This document shows, piece after piece, positions 53,726 through 61,869 of a stretch of 64,000 bases of DNA. The translations under genes and the position numbers were made by a program. The notes beneath the pieces were generated by a model. It was not told where the DNA came from and did no database searches. It was given only the letters and a program-made list of their open reading frames with translations. Every line of letters starts with the position of its first letter. The stretch's first letter is position 1. The stretch lies in NCBI GenBank assembly GCA_023429995.1, contig JAEZCE010000020.1, positions 40,957 to 104,956 on the forward strand, read 5' to 3'. This DNA comes from Bacillota bacterium. GTDB taxonomy: Bacteria > Bacillota > UBA4882 > UBA8346.

Positions 53726-54978
53726 AACTTCACAAAGTCGTTATAACCGGTATTGGCGCTATATCCTCCTTTGGTAACGGAGTGGATGCTTTACTTGAGG
53801 GAGTTTACTCAAACCGCTCCGGTATTCAAAATGTCGGTTCCAAATGGAAAGAAGAAATTACCGACATTTTATGCGAGGTGGGTGGCGCCGCGGCCTTTGA
53901 GTTAAATGAAAAAAGAATTCCCCGCGAAATGCGCAGGAATATGGGAAGAATTTCAATCCTGGCCTGTTTGTCCGCAGAAGAAGCCGTTAAGATGGCAGGG
54001 CTTACTGAAGAACATTTTACTTCGGGTGACTATGGAGTGGCCTTTGCATCTACCACAGGCAGCAGCCAATCGCTTTATGACTTCATGGGCCGGTTCATAC
54101 AAGAAAAGCGTCTTTCATCCATCAAATCGGGACAATTTTTTCAAGTCATGTCCCATACAACCGCCGCGAATATCGCCTGTTTTTTGAATGTTAAAGGAAG
54201 AGTCATCTCCCCGAACAGCGCATGCTCATCGGCGGCGCAATCCATGGGGCTCGCTTATGAAACGATTAAGTATGGCTTACAAAAGGGAATGATTTGCGGC
54301 GGAGCGGAAGAATTGCATGCCACAACCGCGGCTACTTTCGACTTGCTTCAAGCCGCTTCATTTCATTATAATGATAATCCTTCCGCAACTCCCAGGCCCT
54401 TTGATGTGGATAGAGACGGTACGGTCTGTGGGGAAGGCAGCGGAGTTTTGATCTTGGAAAGTGAAGAGAACGCCAGGAGCAGAGGCGCTCGGATCCTGGG
54501 CGAGATTGTCGGCTTTACGACTTTCTCCAGCGGCGATCATATGTCGAGGGTGACGGAGAAAGAATTAGTCGCCGGAATCGAAAGATTTTTTGGGGAAACC
54601 GGCTTTTCCCCGGCTGATGTGGACTATATCAATGCTCATGGCACAGGGACGATTTTAGGGGATGCCGAAGAATCCATTGCCTTGGAAAAAGTTTTTAACG
54701 GGCGGGGTTATCATCCCTATGTCAGTAGTTTAAAAGGGCATTTGGGGCACACATTGGGGGCCAGCGCTGCTCTGGAAATGATTGTTTGTCTGGAAATGAT
54801 GAAAAGAGGGCGCCTCGTCCCCACCAAAAATCTGGATCATCCCGATCCCAAATGTGGCGATATCAATTATTTACGGGAATATAAAGCGATGAAATCCCAT
54901 TTGATCATGAAGGATAGTTTTGCTTTTGGTGGAATTAATTCTATATTATTATTAAGGAGTTATGAGCATGGAAACTAA
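53722..54978 (+). CDS. Beta-ketoacyl-ACP synthase II-like (complete triad)
   Basis: 418 aa. Seen: Cys168 in SACSSAAQ, His306 in NAHGTGT, His343 in KGHLGHTLGAS, and FAFGGINSILLLRS. Typical KAS II length and motifs. ATG 53722 overlaps the desaturase stop (ATGA); its own stop overlaps the ACP gene by 11 bp. Fourth complete KS in the cluster. Confidence 0.93.
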   Translation: MKLHKVVITGIGAISSFGNGVDALLEGVYSNRSGIQNVGSKWKEEITDILCEVGGAAAFELNEKRIPREMRRNMGRISILACLSAEEAVKMAGLTEEHFTSGDYGVAFASTTGSSQSLYDFMGRFIQEKRLSSIKSGQFFQVMSHTTAANIACFLNVKGRVISPNSACSSAAQSMGLAYETIKYGLQKGMICGGAEELHATTAATFDLLQAASFHYNDNPSATPRPFDVDRDGTVCGEGSGVLILESEENARSRGARILGEIVGFTTFSSGDHMSRVTEKELVAGIERFFGETGFSPADVDYINAHGTGTILGDAEESIALEKVFNGRGYHPYVSSLKGHLGHTLGASAALEMIVCLEMMKRGRLVPTKNLDHPDPKCGDINYLREYKAMKSHLIMKDSFAFGGINSILLLRSYEHGN

Positions 54979-55228
54979 CCAAATTTTTGAGAGAGTTAAA
55001 AAAGTGTTTGTGGACGAATTTGAAATCGAAGCGGATCAGATTACCCAAGAGTCATTGATTTTTGAAGAATTAGGACTGGATAGTTTAGATAGCGTGGATT
55101 TAATTGTAGCCCTTGAGAAGGCGTTTAATTTTAAAATTGACCGGGCAAACGACGGTGCGGTAATTTCTCAAATCCGAAGCATCCAAGACATTATCAATTT
55201 CGTGGAATCAAAACAGGCTTCCCTGTGA
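54968..55228 (+). CDS. Acyl carrier protein 2
   Basis: 86 aa. Seen: IFEELGLDS39LDSVD with the attachment Ser, acidic helix I (FVDEFEIEADQITQ) and helix IV near the C-terminus. ATG 54968 is 8 bp from AGGAG; ATG 54962 is too close. Last gene of this block, followed by a terminator and foldback copy B. Confidence 0.95.
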   Translation: METNQIFERVKKVFVDEFEIEADQITQESLIFEELGLDSLDSVDLIVALEKAFNFKIDRANDGAVISQIRSIQDIINFVESKQASL

Positions 55229-55266
55229 GGCCCGATGTTTGCGCCCTCTGAAAATTTTTTGAGATG

Positions 55267-55316
55267 ACGTTCCCGGTATCATCATTGTTTGAGTAGATGC
55301 CGGGAACGTTTTTTTA
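55267..55316 (+). terminator. Rho-independent terminator after ACP 2
   Basis: ACGTTCCCGGTATC (55267-55280) pairs with GATGCCGGGAACGT (55296-55309) as a 14-bp stem with one G-T pair and a 15-nt loop, then a run of T. Ends the lolA-ACP transcript. Confidence 0.93.
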
Positions 55317-55426
55317 TGAAAACAGCAAACACGTTACCCCCAAAAATGTACCTCTTGCAATGATATTAACACAGAATAGAAGCGATAGCGATACAATCCG
55401 CTTCCATTATTTTATAATTTCACTAT

Positions 55427-56065
55427 CTGATTGTAAAGGTAACTCAGGAAGAAGATATAAAGAAAAGAAGAACGAAAGAAGAGAGAATTTGCCGGTTTGG
55501 TTGGGTGCGGTGTGAAAAGCTGCGTATTACGTCGTTACTCAATCACTCCGATCCTCGGTGTACATCCAGTACACCTCCGGTTCTCGTTCAATCGTTCCTA
55601 GTACTGCTTGCTTTTGACACCGCAAGTTTATTCAAGGAGGTCGACCCAACCAAACCGGCAAGGTCCATCTCGGCGCATCTGGGTATAGCGCCGAAACTCG
55701 GGTAACTAGCATTATTTTAGAGTCGATACAAATTTACAAAGAGATACAAAAGTTTTGGTAAATTCGGAGTGCGCCTACTTTAGCCAAAAAAGTATGTCAT
55801 CCGGCGCTATCACAGCGGCGCGCCGGGATAAAGCTTGCCGAAATGAGAGAGCCAACTTCGTCGAATATGCTTGCGGCGTCAGGAGCAAGCAGAGCTAGGA
55901 AGGCGGGAAGTGAAGACCGGAAGCGTACTCAATATGTACGCGCGCGTCCACAGGACGCGAAGGACTGGAACGACCAACTGACGACGCTATACGCCGCTCA
56001 TCACGCCGCACTCGCTCATTTCGGCAATGTCTCTATTATTTGCTGATTCATCTTTATAATCATAT
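55427..56065. mobile_element. Foldback/MITE-like element, copy B
   Basis: About 639-bp near-identical, same-orientation copy of the element at 48710. Ends TGATTGTAAAG and CTTTATAATCA. It differs by scattered substitutions and a small insertion near 55940-55965 (CGCGCGTCCACAGGACGCG). Flanks ATTTCACTAT and ATTTCGTTAA match at 7 of 10 positions, a possible decayed target duplication. No coding capacity; short frames inside are shared with copy A and are not real genes. Confidence 0.78.
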
Positions 56066-56102
56066 TTCGTTAAAAAGAGCCAATGACTGTTGAGGTGTGT
56101 GG

Positions 56103-56732
56103 ATGCGCGGTGTTTTGTTGGGACTTTCCAGTGGTGCGGTATGCCTGGCCTATTGTGCCCCGGTAGTTATTCCCTATTTATTGGGAGAGGGACGGACCAT
56201 AAAAGGCAATTACCGGATATTGGGACTGTTTTTAATCGGGAGGCTATCGGGGTATTTAATTTTTGCATTATTGGCGTGGATTTTAGGACTTTTTTTAGCC
56301 GAATATCGATTTTACCGGGAGATGTTTTTTGGCGCGTCCTATATCGTTCTGGGCGGCTTTTTAATCCATTACTGTTTTCGAAAGCCCGAAATTTTTTGCG
56401 CGGCAGAATATTATAAAGGATTTTTAAAGAATTTTTGTTCCGCTAATCTTTTTTTACCGGTTTTTTTGGGTTTCTTAACCGGTATCAATTTATGCCCCCC
56501 TTTTTTATTGGCATTCACTAGCGCTGCTTCTACAGTCGACCTTTTGGGATCATTGGCTTTTTTCGGCAGCTTTTTTTTGGGAACTTTGGTTTTCTTTGTG
56601 CCCATTCCGTTGCTGGGCCTCTTAAAACAAAACCAGGTTTCAAAGTGGATTGGTAAAATGGCGGCGGGCATTATCGGAAGTTATTATTTTTTGATGGGAA
56701 TTTTGATTTTGATTGGAGGAATCAAGCAATGA
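56103..56732 (+). CDS. DsbD/CcdA- or TauE-like membrane protein
   Basis: 209 aa with about six membrane segments. Seen: CLAYCAPVVIPYLLG near the N-terminus and INLCPPFLLAFTSA in the second half, i.e. a Cys-containing proline motif in each half, as in the transmembrane domain of DsbD/CcdA and the related cytochrome-biogenesis/SafE-like families. Could pass electrons from cytoplasmic thiols outward. ATG 56103 follows GAGGTG. Overlaps the ferredoxin-type gene by ATGA, which supports an electron-transfer role. Confidence 0.68.
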   Translation: MRGVLLGLSSGAVCLAYCAPVVIPYLLGEGRTIKGNYRILGLFLIGRLSGYLIFALLAWILGLFLAEYRFYREMFFGASYIVLGGFLIHYCFRKPEIFCAAEYYKGFLKNFCSANLFLPVFLGFLTGINLCPPFLLAFTSAASTVDLLGSLAFFGSFFLGTLVFFVPIPLLGLLKQNQVSKWIGKMAAGIIGSYYFLMGILILIGGIKQ

Positions 56733-57937
56733 GTCGAGCGGAAATTTCGACCCAAGAAGGTTCGCCCCAACTCGGTTCTTCAAAGAATCCCCGGCGATCC
56801 TTATTCATCGTTTTACCGGTGTTTTTATTTTCGCTCTTGCTGGTAAGCCATAATCTCCAGGGTATAGACAGAGTTACCCGCGAGGGTACCCTGGAATTGA
56901 TTTCGGTGATAGTCACTTTTGCATGGATGAATTTGATTTTTTTGATGATGGTTCACTCCGGTCGGATTGATAAATACCGGGCGATCTTATTTGTTACCTA
57001 TGCGGTTTGCTTTATTATTTCGTTTATCCCCGGTTTGATCGAAGCGCGCGGCAGCAATACTTTCACTTCAGCCGATATGCTTTCGGGTAAAATTCCTTTT
57101 TGCCATATTGTAATTCCAATGACATTGATTCCCGCCGTTTTGAAGCGGACGATTATTTTTCCAGGCTCATTGTTGGAAGGTTTCGCTTCCATTGCCAGTA
57201 TGTTGATAATATGGATTGGAGTCACCCTGGCTTTGGGGAGGGGCTTTTGTAGTTGGGGATGTTTTTATGGAGGGCTGGAAGATGGGTTTTCCCGTATCCT
57301 AAAAAAGCCGCTTATCAAAAAAATCGATTCGAAATGGCGTTATCTATCGTTTGCAGTTTTACTGGGAGTGGTTTTAACTTCAATCGCTACCTTATCACCC
57401 ACCTATTGCACATGGCTGTGTCCGTTTAAGGCTGTTACGGAGTACGAAAAGATAACCTCGGTCTTGGTGTTGGTTCAAACTCTCATTTTTGTCTTGTTAT
57501 TCATCGGTTTAGTTGTAGTACTGCCGATAGTGACCAAAAAACGGACCCAGTGCAGCTTTCTCTGTCCTTTTGGAGCCATGCAGTCACTCACCAATAAAAT
57601 CAATGCTTTTGAGATCCGGATTCATAAAGATAAGTGTATCCGGTGTAAAAAATGTATTGGCGTTTGCCCGACTTTTTCTTTGGATGAGGACGATTTGAAT
57701 GAGGGGAAAGCCAACCTGACTTGCACGAAATGCGGAAAATGCATCAGCCAGTGTCCAACTCAAGCTATTTCACTGGCGATTAGGGGAACAGCAACTTCTG
57801 GTGATAAAGGAAGACGAATACCCCTGACTTTTCTATATCCGGCATTTTTGGTGCTATTGTTTATGGGGAGCGGAATGATCCAAAATGCAATCTACCGTAT
57901 ATTATTGCTATTGACGACCGGAAAAATGATTCATTAG
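56729..57937 (+). CDS. Membrane 4Fe-4S ferredoxin-type protein (NapH/CcoG-like)
   Basis: 402 aa. Seen: five to six membrane helices; GRGFCSWGC, CTWLCPFKA and CSFLCPFGA motifs of the NapH/NosR/YccM group; then two cytoplasmic 4Fe-4S sites CIRCKKCIGVCP and CTKCGKCISQCP (about residues 305-355); and a C-terminal helix. A membrane electron carrier; could feed electrons to the DsbD-like partner. Confidence 0.88.
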   Translation: MSRAEISTQEGSPQLGSSKNPRRSLFIVLPVFLFSLLLVSHNLQGIDRVTREGTLELISVIVTFAWMNLIFLMMVHSGRIDKYRAILFVTYAVCFIISFIPGLIEARGSNTFTSADMLSGKIPFCHIVIPMTLIPAVLKRTIIFPGSLLEGFASIASMLIIWIGVTLALGRGFCSWGCFYGGLEDGFSRILKKPLIKKIDSKWRYLSFAVLLGVVLTSIATLSPTYCTWLCPFKAVTEYEKITSVLVLVQTLIFVLLFIGLVVVLPIVTKKRTQCSFLCPFGAMQSLTNKINAFEIRIHKDKCIRCKKCIGVCPTFSLDEDDLNEGKANLTCTKCGKCISQCPTQAISLAIRGTATSGDKGRRIPLTFLYPAFLVLLFMGSGMIQNAIYRILLLLTTGKMIH

Positions 57938-57967
57938 TGGAAGCATTAAGTTTTGGGAGGGTAAAAC

Positions 57968-58438
57968 ATGGTTTGTTTTCGCCGAAAGTTAGCCGCGGGT
58001 ACGGGCTATCTGTGGGCTCTGCTTGCATTACCGATTATTCTGGCCACCTTTATGGGAGGCGGTTTTTTAGCCCATCAACTCGTGTTGTTTACCGGTATCA
58101 AGGTATCTCCCTGGTTTACCGGCGGCGATATTCTCCAAACCATTGAACACAATGCCTATCGGACTTTAATTCATCGGGCTGTTTTTGACGGTTTAATTGG
58201 GGAGCGAAGCCGGGGTTTTATCCGCATTGATTTCCAGCCAAAGGGGGGAGTTCTGCCGGAAAAACTATGGGAGGGAATCGATTACAATCAGGATGGAACC
58301 GTTGACTTTAAAATCCAATTGGATTTGATAAGGAATCAAGCCCGGTTAAGGAACAAACAGCCTTACGTTGTAGGGATCCAATCGGTCGATCAAGTAAACG
58401 ATGAAAGAGTTGTCAGAGTCTTGCTGATCAATCGATAA
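57968..58438 (+). CDS. Membrane-anchored protein with calcium-loop-like motif
   Basis: 156 aa, unrecognised. Seen: one N-terminal membrane helix (about 12-38, LLALPIILATFMGGG), then a soluble domain with DYNQDGTVDF, which fits a D-x-D/N-x-D-G EF-hand/dockerin-type loop. Follows the ferredoxin gene by 30 bp and precedes the second thioesterase, so it seems part of the operon. Confidence 0.6.
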   Translation: MVCFRRKLAAGTGYLWALLALPIILATFMGGGFLAHQLVLFTGIKVSPWFTGGDILQTIEHNAYRTLIHRAVFDGLIGERSRGFIRIDFQPKGGVLPEKLWEGIDYNQDGTVDFKIQLDLIRNQARLRNKQPYVVGIQSVDQVNDERVVRVLLINR

Positions 58439-58484
58439 ACCCACAATCCCTTAAGGCTCTTACCATTGAAAAAGGATGAGAACG

Positions 58485-58952
58485 ATGACTTTTCGAAAAT
58501 TTGCTGATTTATTTCCCCAGGATGAAAAAGCGCCATTGAAGGCTGAATGTTTTCATCGAGTCCGATTGGATGAAGTCGATGCTTTCGGCGTGGTTTGCTT
58601 TAGTCGTTATGCCGGTTATTTTGAACAAGGGCGAGCGCAATGGGCAAAGAAATACGGATTCGATTATCAAGACAGGATTGCCAATGGTTTTGGAATGCCC
58701 ATAGTTCAGTTTTATGCAGATTATTATCATCCCCTTCGCTCGGATGAGAATATATCGATTCAGACAGGATGTCATTGGACGGAAGCCGCTAAAATGAATT
58801 TCAGTTATCAGATTTGCAACGAAAATAAACAATTGGCGGTCTGGGGATACACCATTCATGCATACACGGATTTGGCCGGTGAGCTCATGGTGGTTAGGCC
58901 GGGGTTTGCCGAAAAATTTTTTCAACATTGGGATCATCATGTAAATAATTAA
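58485..58952 (+). CDS. Acyl-CoA/ACP thioesterase, 4HBT/YbgC-like (copy 2)
   Basis: 155 aa paralogue of the gene at 27226. Seen: RVRLDEVDAFGVVCFSRYAGYFEQGRAQW, GFGMPIVQFYADYYHPLRSDENISIQ split into short blocks, and CHWTEAAKMNFSYQI. The substrate-side residues after DEVD differ (AFGVVCF against PLRIVWH), so the two enzymes may release different chains. Start either ATG 58485 or 58476. Having one thioesterase at each end suggests the two ends belong to one pathway. Confidence 0.85.
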   Translation: MTFRKFADLFPQDEKAPLKAECFHRVRLDEVDAFGVVCFSRYAGYFEQGRAQWAKKYGFDYQDRIANGFGMPIVQFYADYYHPLRSDENISIQTGCHWTEAAKMNFSYQICNENKQLAVWGYTIHAYTDLAGELMVVRPGFAEKFFQHWDHHVNN

Positions 58953-58967
58953 AATGGAGGCTTTAAC

Positions 58968-60068
58968 ATGCGAATCGATAAGAAGTTCTCTATCGGCATA
59001 TTGATGTTTATATTATCTTCAAGTATGCTTTTTGCGACTGATGATCCAACCGCCATCCAGAATGACTCACAGATACATTGGGGTGTTTCTCCCGTCATTT
59101 TCAGCGGACCTGAAACCGGAGTGGCCCTTGGCGGGTATGTGATGGGATATCGCAATTCAGATTCGTCTCTTCCCCAACCGAAGCAGGATACTTTGAATGC
59201 AGTGATCGTTTATACTCAAAAGGAACAAATGCTTTGTACTTTCAATGTCAAAAAGTATCTAAGGGGCGACCAAGCCATGCTTACGGCTAGTTTGGGTTAT
59301 GTGGATTTCCCCAGCGAGTTTTTTGGGATTGGTTCCGATACCGATCCGGACACCAAAGAAGATTATACCTATATTCAAAAAGGCTTTAACGGAAGTTTTC
59401 TCTGGAAAATCTCCCCCAATGTTTACTTGGGGCCTTGCATGGTCTATGGCCGGTATGATATCGAAGACAAAAAAGCGGGCGGTATGTTGGAGACGAGCAA
59501 TATTTTGGGTTCTGACGGGACAACCGTAGCCGGCGGCGGTTTACAGTTATTGCTGGATACCCGGGATGACGAATTTGCGCCCCAACACGGATCAGTCTTG
59601 AATTTACAAGGAATCAGCTTCCGGCGGGAATGGGGGAGCGATCAGGATTTCGTTCAGTATGGAATAACGTATAAACATTTTTGGCCGGTGCGGGAGAGAG
59701 GAACGTTTGCTTTGATGTCGCTTCTCAATATAAGCGGGGGCGACGTACCTTTTGAGATGATGCCTTCTTTAGGCGGAGATGCCGTCATGCGGGGATGTTA
59801 TTCGGGCCTTTATCGCGATAACAATTATGCTGCTTTGCAGGGTGAGTATCGTTATCCAATCGGCAGCCGGGTCAGCGGCGTTTTTTTCGCCGGTTTAGGT
59901 GAAGTGGCTCCGGAGGTGAATGAATTTACGGCTGATCGCATCAAGGTTGCGGCGGGATTTGGTTTCCGGTTCCAGCTCTATCCGAAACAAAAACTGAAAC
60001 TCCGGTTGGATCAGGGGTTCAGTGAGGATGGGGCTTATATCTATGTCAATTTTATGGAGGCTTTTTAG
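58968..60068 (+). CDS. Outer-membrane beta-barrel protein, BamA/Omp85 D15-like
   Basis: 366 aa. Seen: signal peptide (about 1-24, LMFILSSSMLFATDD), then about sixteen beta-strand stretches and a C-terminal Phe (VNFMEAF). The L6-loop-like MRGCYSGLYRDNNYAALQGEYRYPI (blocks MRGCYSGLYRD, GEYRYPI) matches the D15/Omp85 surface-antigen domain, whose conserved motif is RGY/F. No POTRA domains precede the barrel. Could be the outer-membrane component placing the product, or an ordinary surface barrel; the position favours the former. Confidence 0.8.
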   Translation: MRIDKKFSIGILMFILSSSMLFATDDPTAIQNDSQIHWGVSPVIFSGPETGVALGGYVMGYRNSDSSLPQPKQDTLNAVIVYTQKEQMLCTFNVKKYLRGDQAMLTASLGYVDFPSEFFGIGSDTDPDTKEDYTYIQKGFNGSFLWKISPNVYLGPCMVYGRYDIEDKKAGGMLETSNILGSDGTTVAGGGLQLLLDTRDDEFAPQHGSVLNLQGISFRREWGSDQDFVQYGITYKHFWPVRERGTFALMSLLNISGGDVPFEMMPSLGGDAVMRGCYSGLYRDNNYAALQGEYRYPIGSRVSGVFFAGLGEVAPEVNEFTADRIKVAAGFGFRFQLYPKQKLKLRLDQGFSEDGAYIYVNFMEAF

Positions 60069-60147
60069 GTTTTTTAAATTTTAAGATTTACTCCATTCAT
60101 AGGGTTTTATATAATTTATCTGAAATATTTATGATTGCGAGCCAAAA

Positions 60148-60714
60148 ATGAAACTGAGTTTACATTGTAGCTTGGGCATTCAGAAAGTCCTTCGGGAATT
60201 GCTGATGGCCCGTAATATCGAGATCGATGAAGAATCCGGCATCATCCTGGTTGAATCGGGTTTGGAAATTCCCACGGGTAAAATGGCCATTGTTTTTGAA
60301 TTATCCAATCTGGGCCAGTTGGTTGAGTTCCTGGACAAGCTGGGAAGGATGAGTGACGATAATCCGAACACGATCATCGGCAAGTCCCGTGACGACTCGT
60401 TTCAAATCATTGCTTATCCCCAAGTCTATTACTTTGAAGCCAGGGGCAACAATGTCTTTTGTATCGCCACCGGCCAGGCCGATCGCGCCACCTGTGAATA
60501 CAGGATTAAGGAAAAATTATACGAACTGGAAGCCCGGCTTCCCCATAACCGGTTTCTGCGGGTTGGTAAATCGTACATCGTGAATATTGAAAACATCAAT
60601 GAAATCATTCCCTGGTTCGGCAGGCGCTTAATATTGCGGTTTGTTGACGGAAAAAGCGAGATTGAAGTTTCCCGCAATTATGTGAAAAATTTGAAAGAAT
60701 TTTTAGGGATGTAG
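60148..60714 (+). CDS. LytTR-domain transcription regulator
   Basis: 188 aa. Seen: N-terminal region (about 1-80) of unclear type and a C-terminal LytTR DNA-binding domain (about 88-188) with YYFEARGNNVFC, EARLPHNRFLRVGKSYIVN, and VSRNYVKNLKEFLGM. There is no receiver domain. LytTR proteins of this size are often paired with a DUF3021 membrane partner, as here (9 bp downstream). It may regulate its own unit or the lipid cluster. Confidence 0.88.
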   Translation: MKLSLHCSLGIQKVLRELLMARNIEIDEESGIILVESGLEIPTGKMAIVFELSNLGQLVEFLDKLGRMSDDNPNTIIGKSRDDSFQIIAYPQVYYFEARGNNVFCIATGQADRATCEYRIKEKLYELEARLPHNRFLRVGKSYIVNIENINEIIPWFGRRLILRFVDGKSEIEVSRNYVKNLKEFLGM

Positions 60715-60722
60715 AGGCAAAC

Positions 60723-61190
60723 ATGTTTAAACTTAAATTTTATTTGTTGAACGCATTGGCATCGAGTCTAATAGGCCTGGCTGTTTGGGTCGTTTACCTA
60801 TTTACCTGGGGTTGTTTTCATTCTTTTCAGCAGTTGATTTTTGAAGTAGCCCAACAAATAGGCCCTGTTGTTTGCAACGCGTTTTTTAGTATGGCAGTTG
60901 GGGCAATCATTGGGACCCTATCGATGATCTTTTGTTTCCAGGTTTTTTTAAGACTTAGCCATATGCCTTGGATGGGTTTTCTCACCAATTTTTTGGCGGT
61001 TGCCATCTTGAACATCGTTGGCTCTATTTTAACGGGGGTACGAAGTTTTCAGCTTTTTATCGATTCGACATGGTTAACCGCTCTGATAGTGTCGGAAATA
61101 TTGAGTATCTTTTTAACTTTTTTCTGGTATCGAAGAATAATGGCCTATAAAAATAAATTGGAAGAGAAAAAGGCGTCGTTGAAATCGTAA
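60723..61190 (+). CDS. DUF3021-like membrane protein, LytTR partner
   Basis: 155 aa with four hydrophobic segments (about 8-30, 42-62, 72-95, 112-135) and a basic tail. Size, four-helix pattern and position behind a LytTR regulator fit DUF3021, members of which act as membrane inhibitors of LytTR proteins. Sequence similarity itself is not distinctive to the eye. Confidence 0.68.
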   Translation: MFKLKFYLLNALASSLIGLAVWVVYLFTWGCFHSFQQLIFEVAQQIGPVVCNAFFSMAVGAIIGTLSMIFCFQVFLRLSHMPWMGFLTNFLAVAILNIVGSILTGVRSFQLFIDSTWLTALIVSEILSIFLTFFWYRRIMAYKNKLEEKKASLKS

Positions 61191-61221
61191 AGATTGTGAT
61201 AAGAACTTGTTATAGCTCAGA

Positions 61222-61869
61222 CTAAGCACATAACAGGTTACGCAAGCCCTCAACATCATTGACAAGGTGCGTTGGTTTTTCAATTTGTAGCTCCTCCAAA
61301 GATCCATAACCGTAAGTCACCCCGATGGAATCAATATGATTGATTTTGGCTCCAATAATATCGTGTTTTCGATCCCCAATCATGACAATCTTTTTCTTGT
61401 CCGCGTCACCAATGGTTGTTAAGGCGTATTCAATGACTTCTTCTTTGGTGGTCCGGGTCTCATCCAGATTACTGCCGATCACGCTATCAAAATATTGATG
61501 GATATCAAAGTGATGGAGAATTTTCTCCGCAAATACGGTTGGTTTTGAGGTTGCTACAATTAAAATTTTCCCGGCTGTTTTCAGGTCCTGGAGCAGTATG
61601 GGAATTTCCGGGTAGATTTCATTTTCAAAAATCCCATAAGGAGAATAATACTCGCGGTAATATTCGATGGCCTTTTGGACCCGGGTTTCATCCATCAAGT
61701 AGTATTCCCGGAAGGAATTCCGCAGCGGCGGGCCGATAAATTTGGACAAACTCTCCAGATCTTCCTCGTAAATTCCCAGTTTCTTCAGGGCATATTGAAC
61801 GGATTTGGTAATGCCGACTTTCGGATCGGTCAGCGTGCCGTCGAGATCAAAAAGAATGGTGTTATACAA
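61222..61869 (-). CDS. HAD-family phosphatase (phosphoglycolate phosphatase-like)
   Basis: 215 aa. Seen: HAD motif I LFDLDGTLTD, motif II VATSK, motif III Lys in TTKEEV and motif IV MIGDRKHDIIGA, with an alpha-helical cap. The type of cap and length fit GphB/PpaX-like phosphatases; substrate unknown. Convergent with the LytTR pair. Confidence 0.9.
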   Translation of the reverse strand: MYNTILFDLDGTLTDPKVGITKSVQYALKKLGIYEEDLESLSKFIGPPLRNSFREYYLMDETRVQKAIEYYREYYSPYGIFENEIYPEIPILLQDLKTAGKILIVATSKPTVFAEKILHHFDIHQYFDSVIGSNLDETRTTKEEVIEYALTTIGDADKKKIVMIGDRKHDIIGAKINHIDSIGVTYGYGSLEELQIEKPTHLVNDVEGLRNLLCA

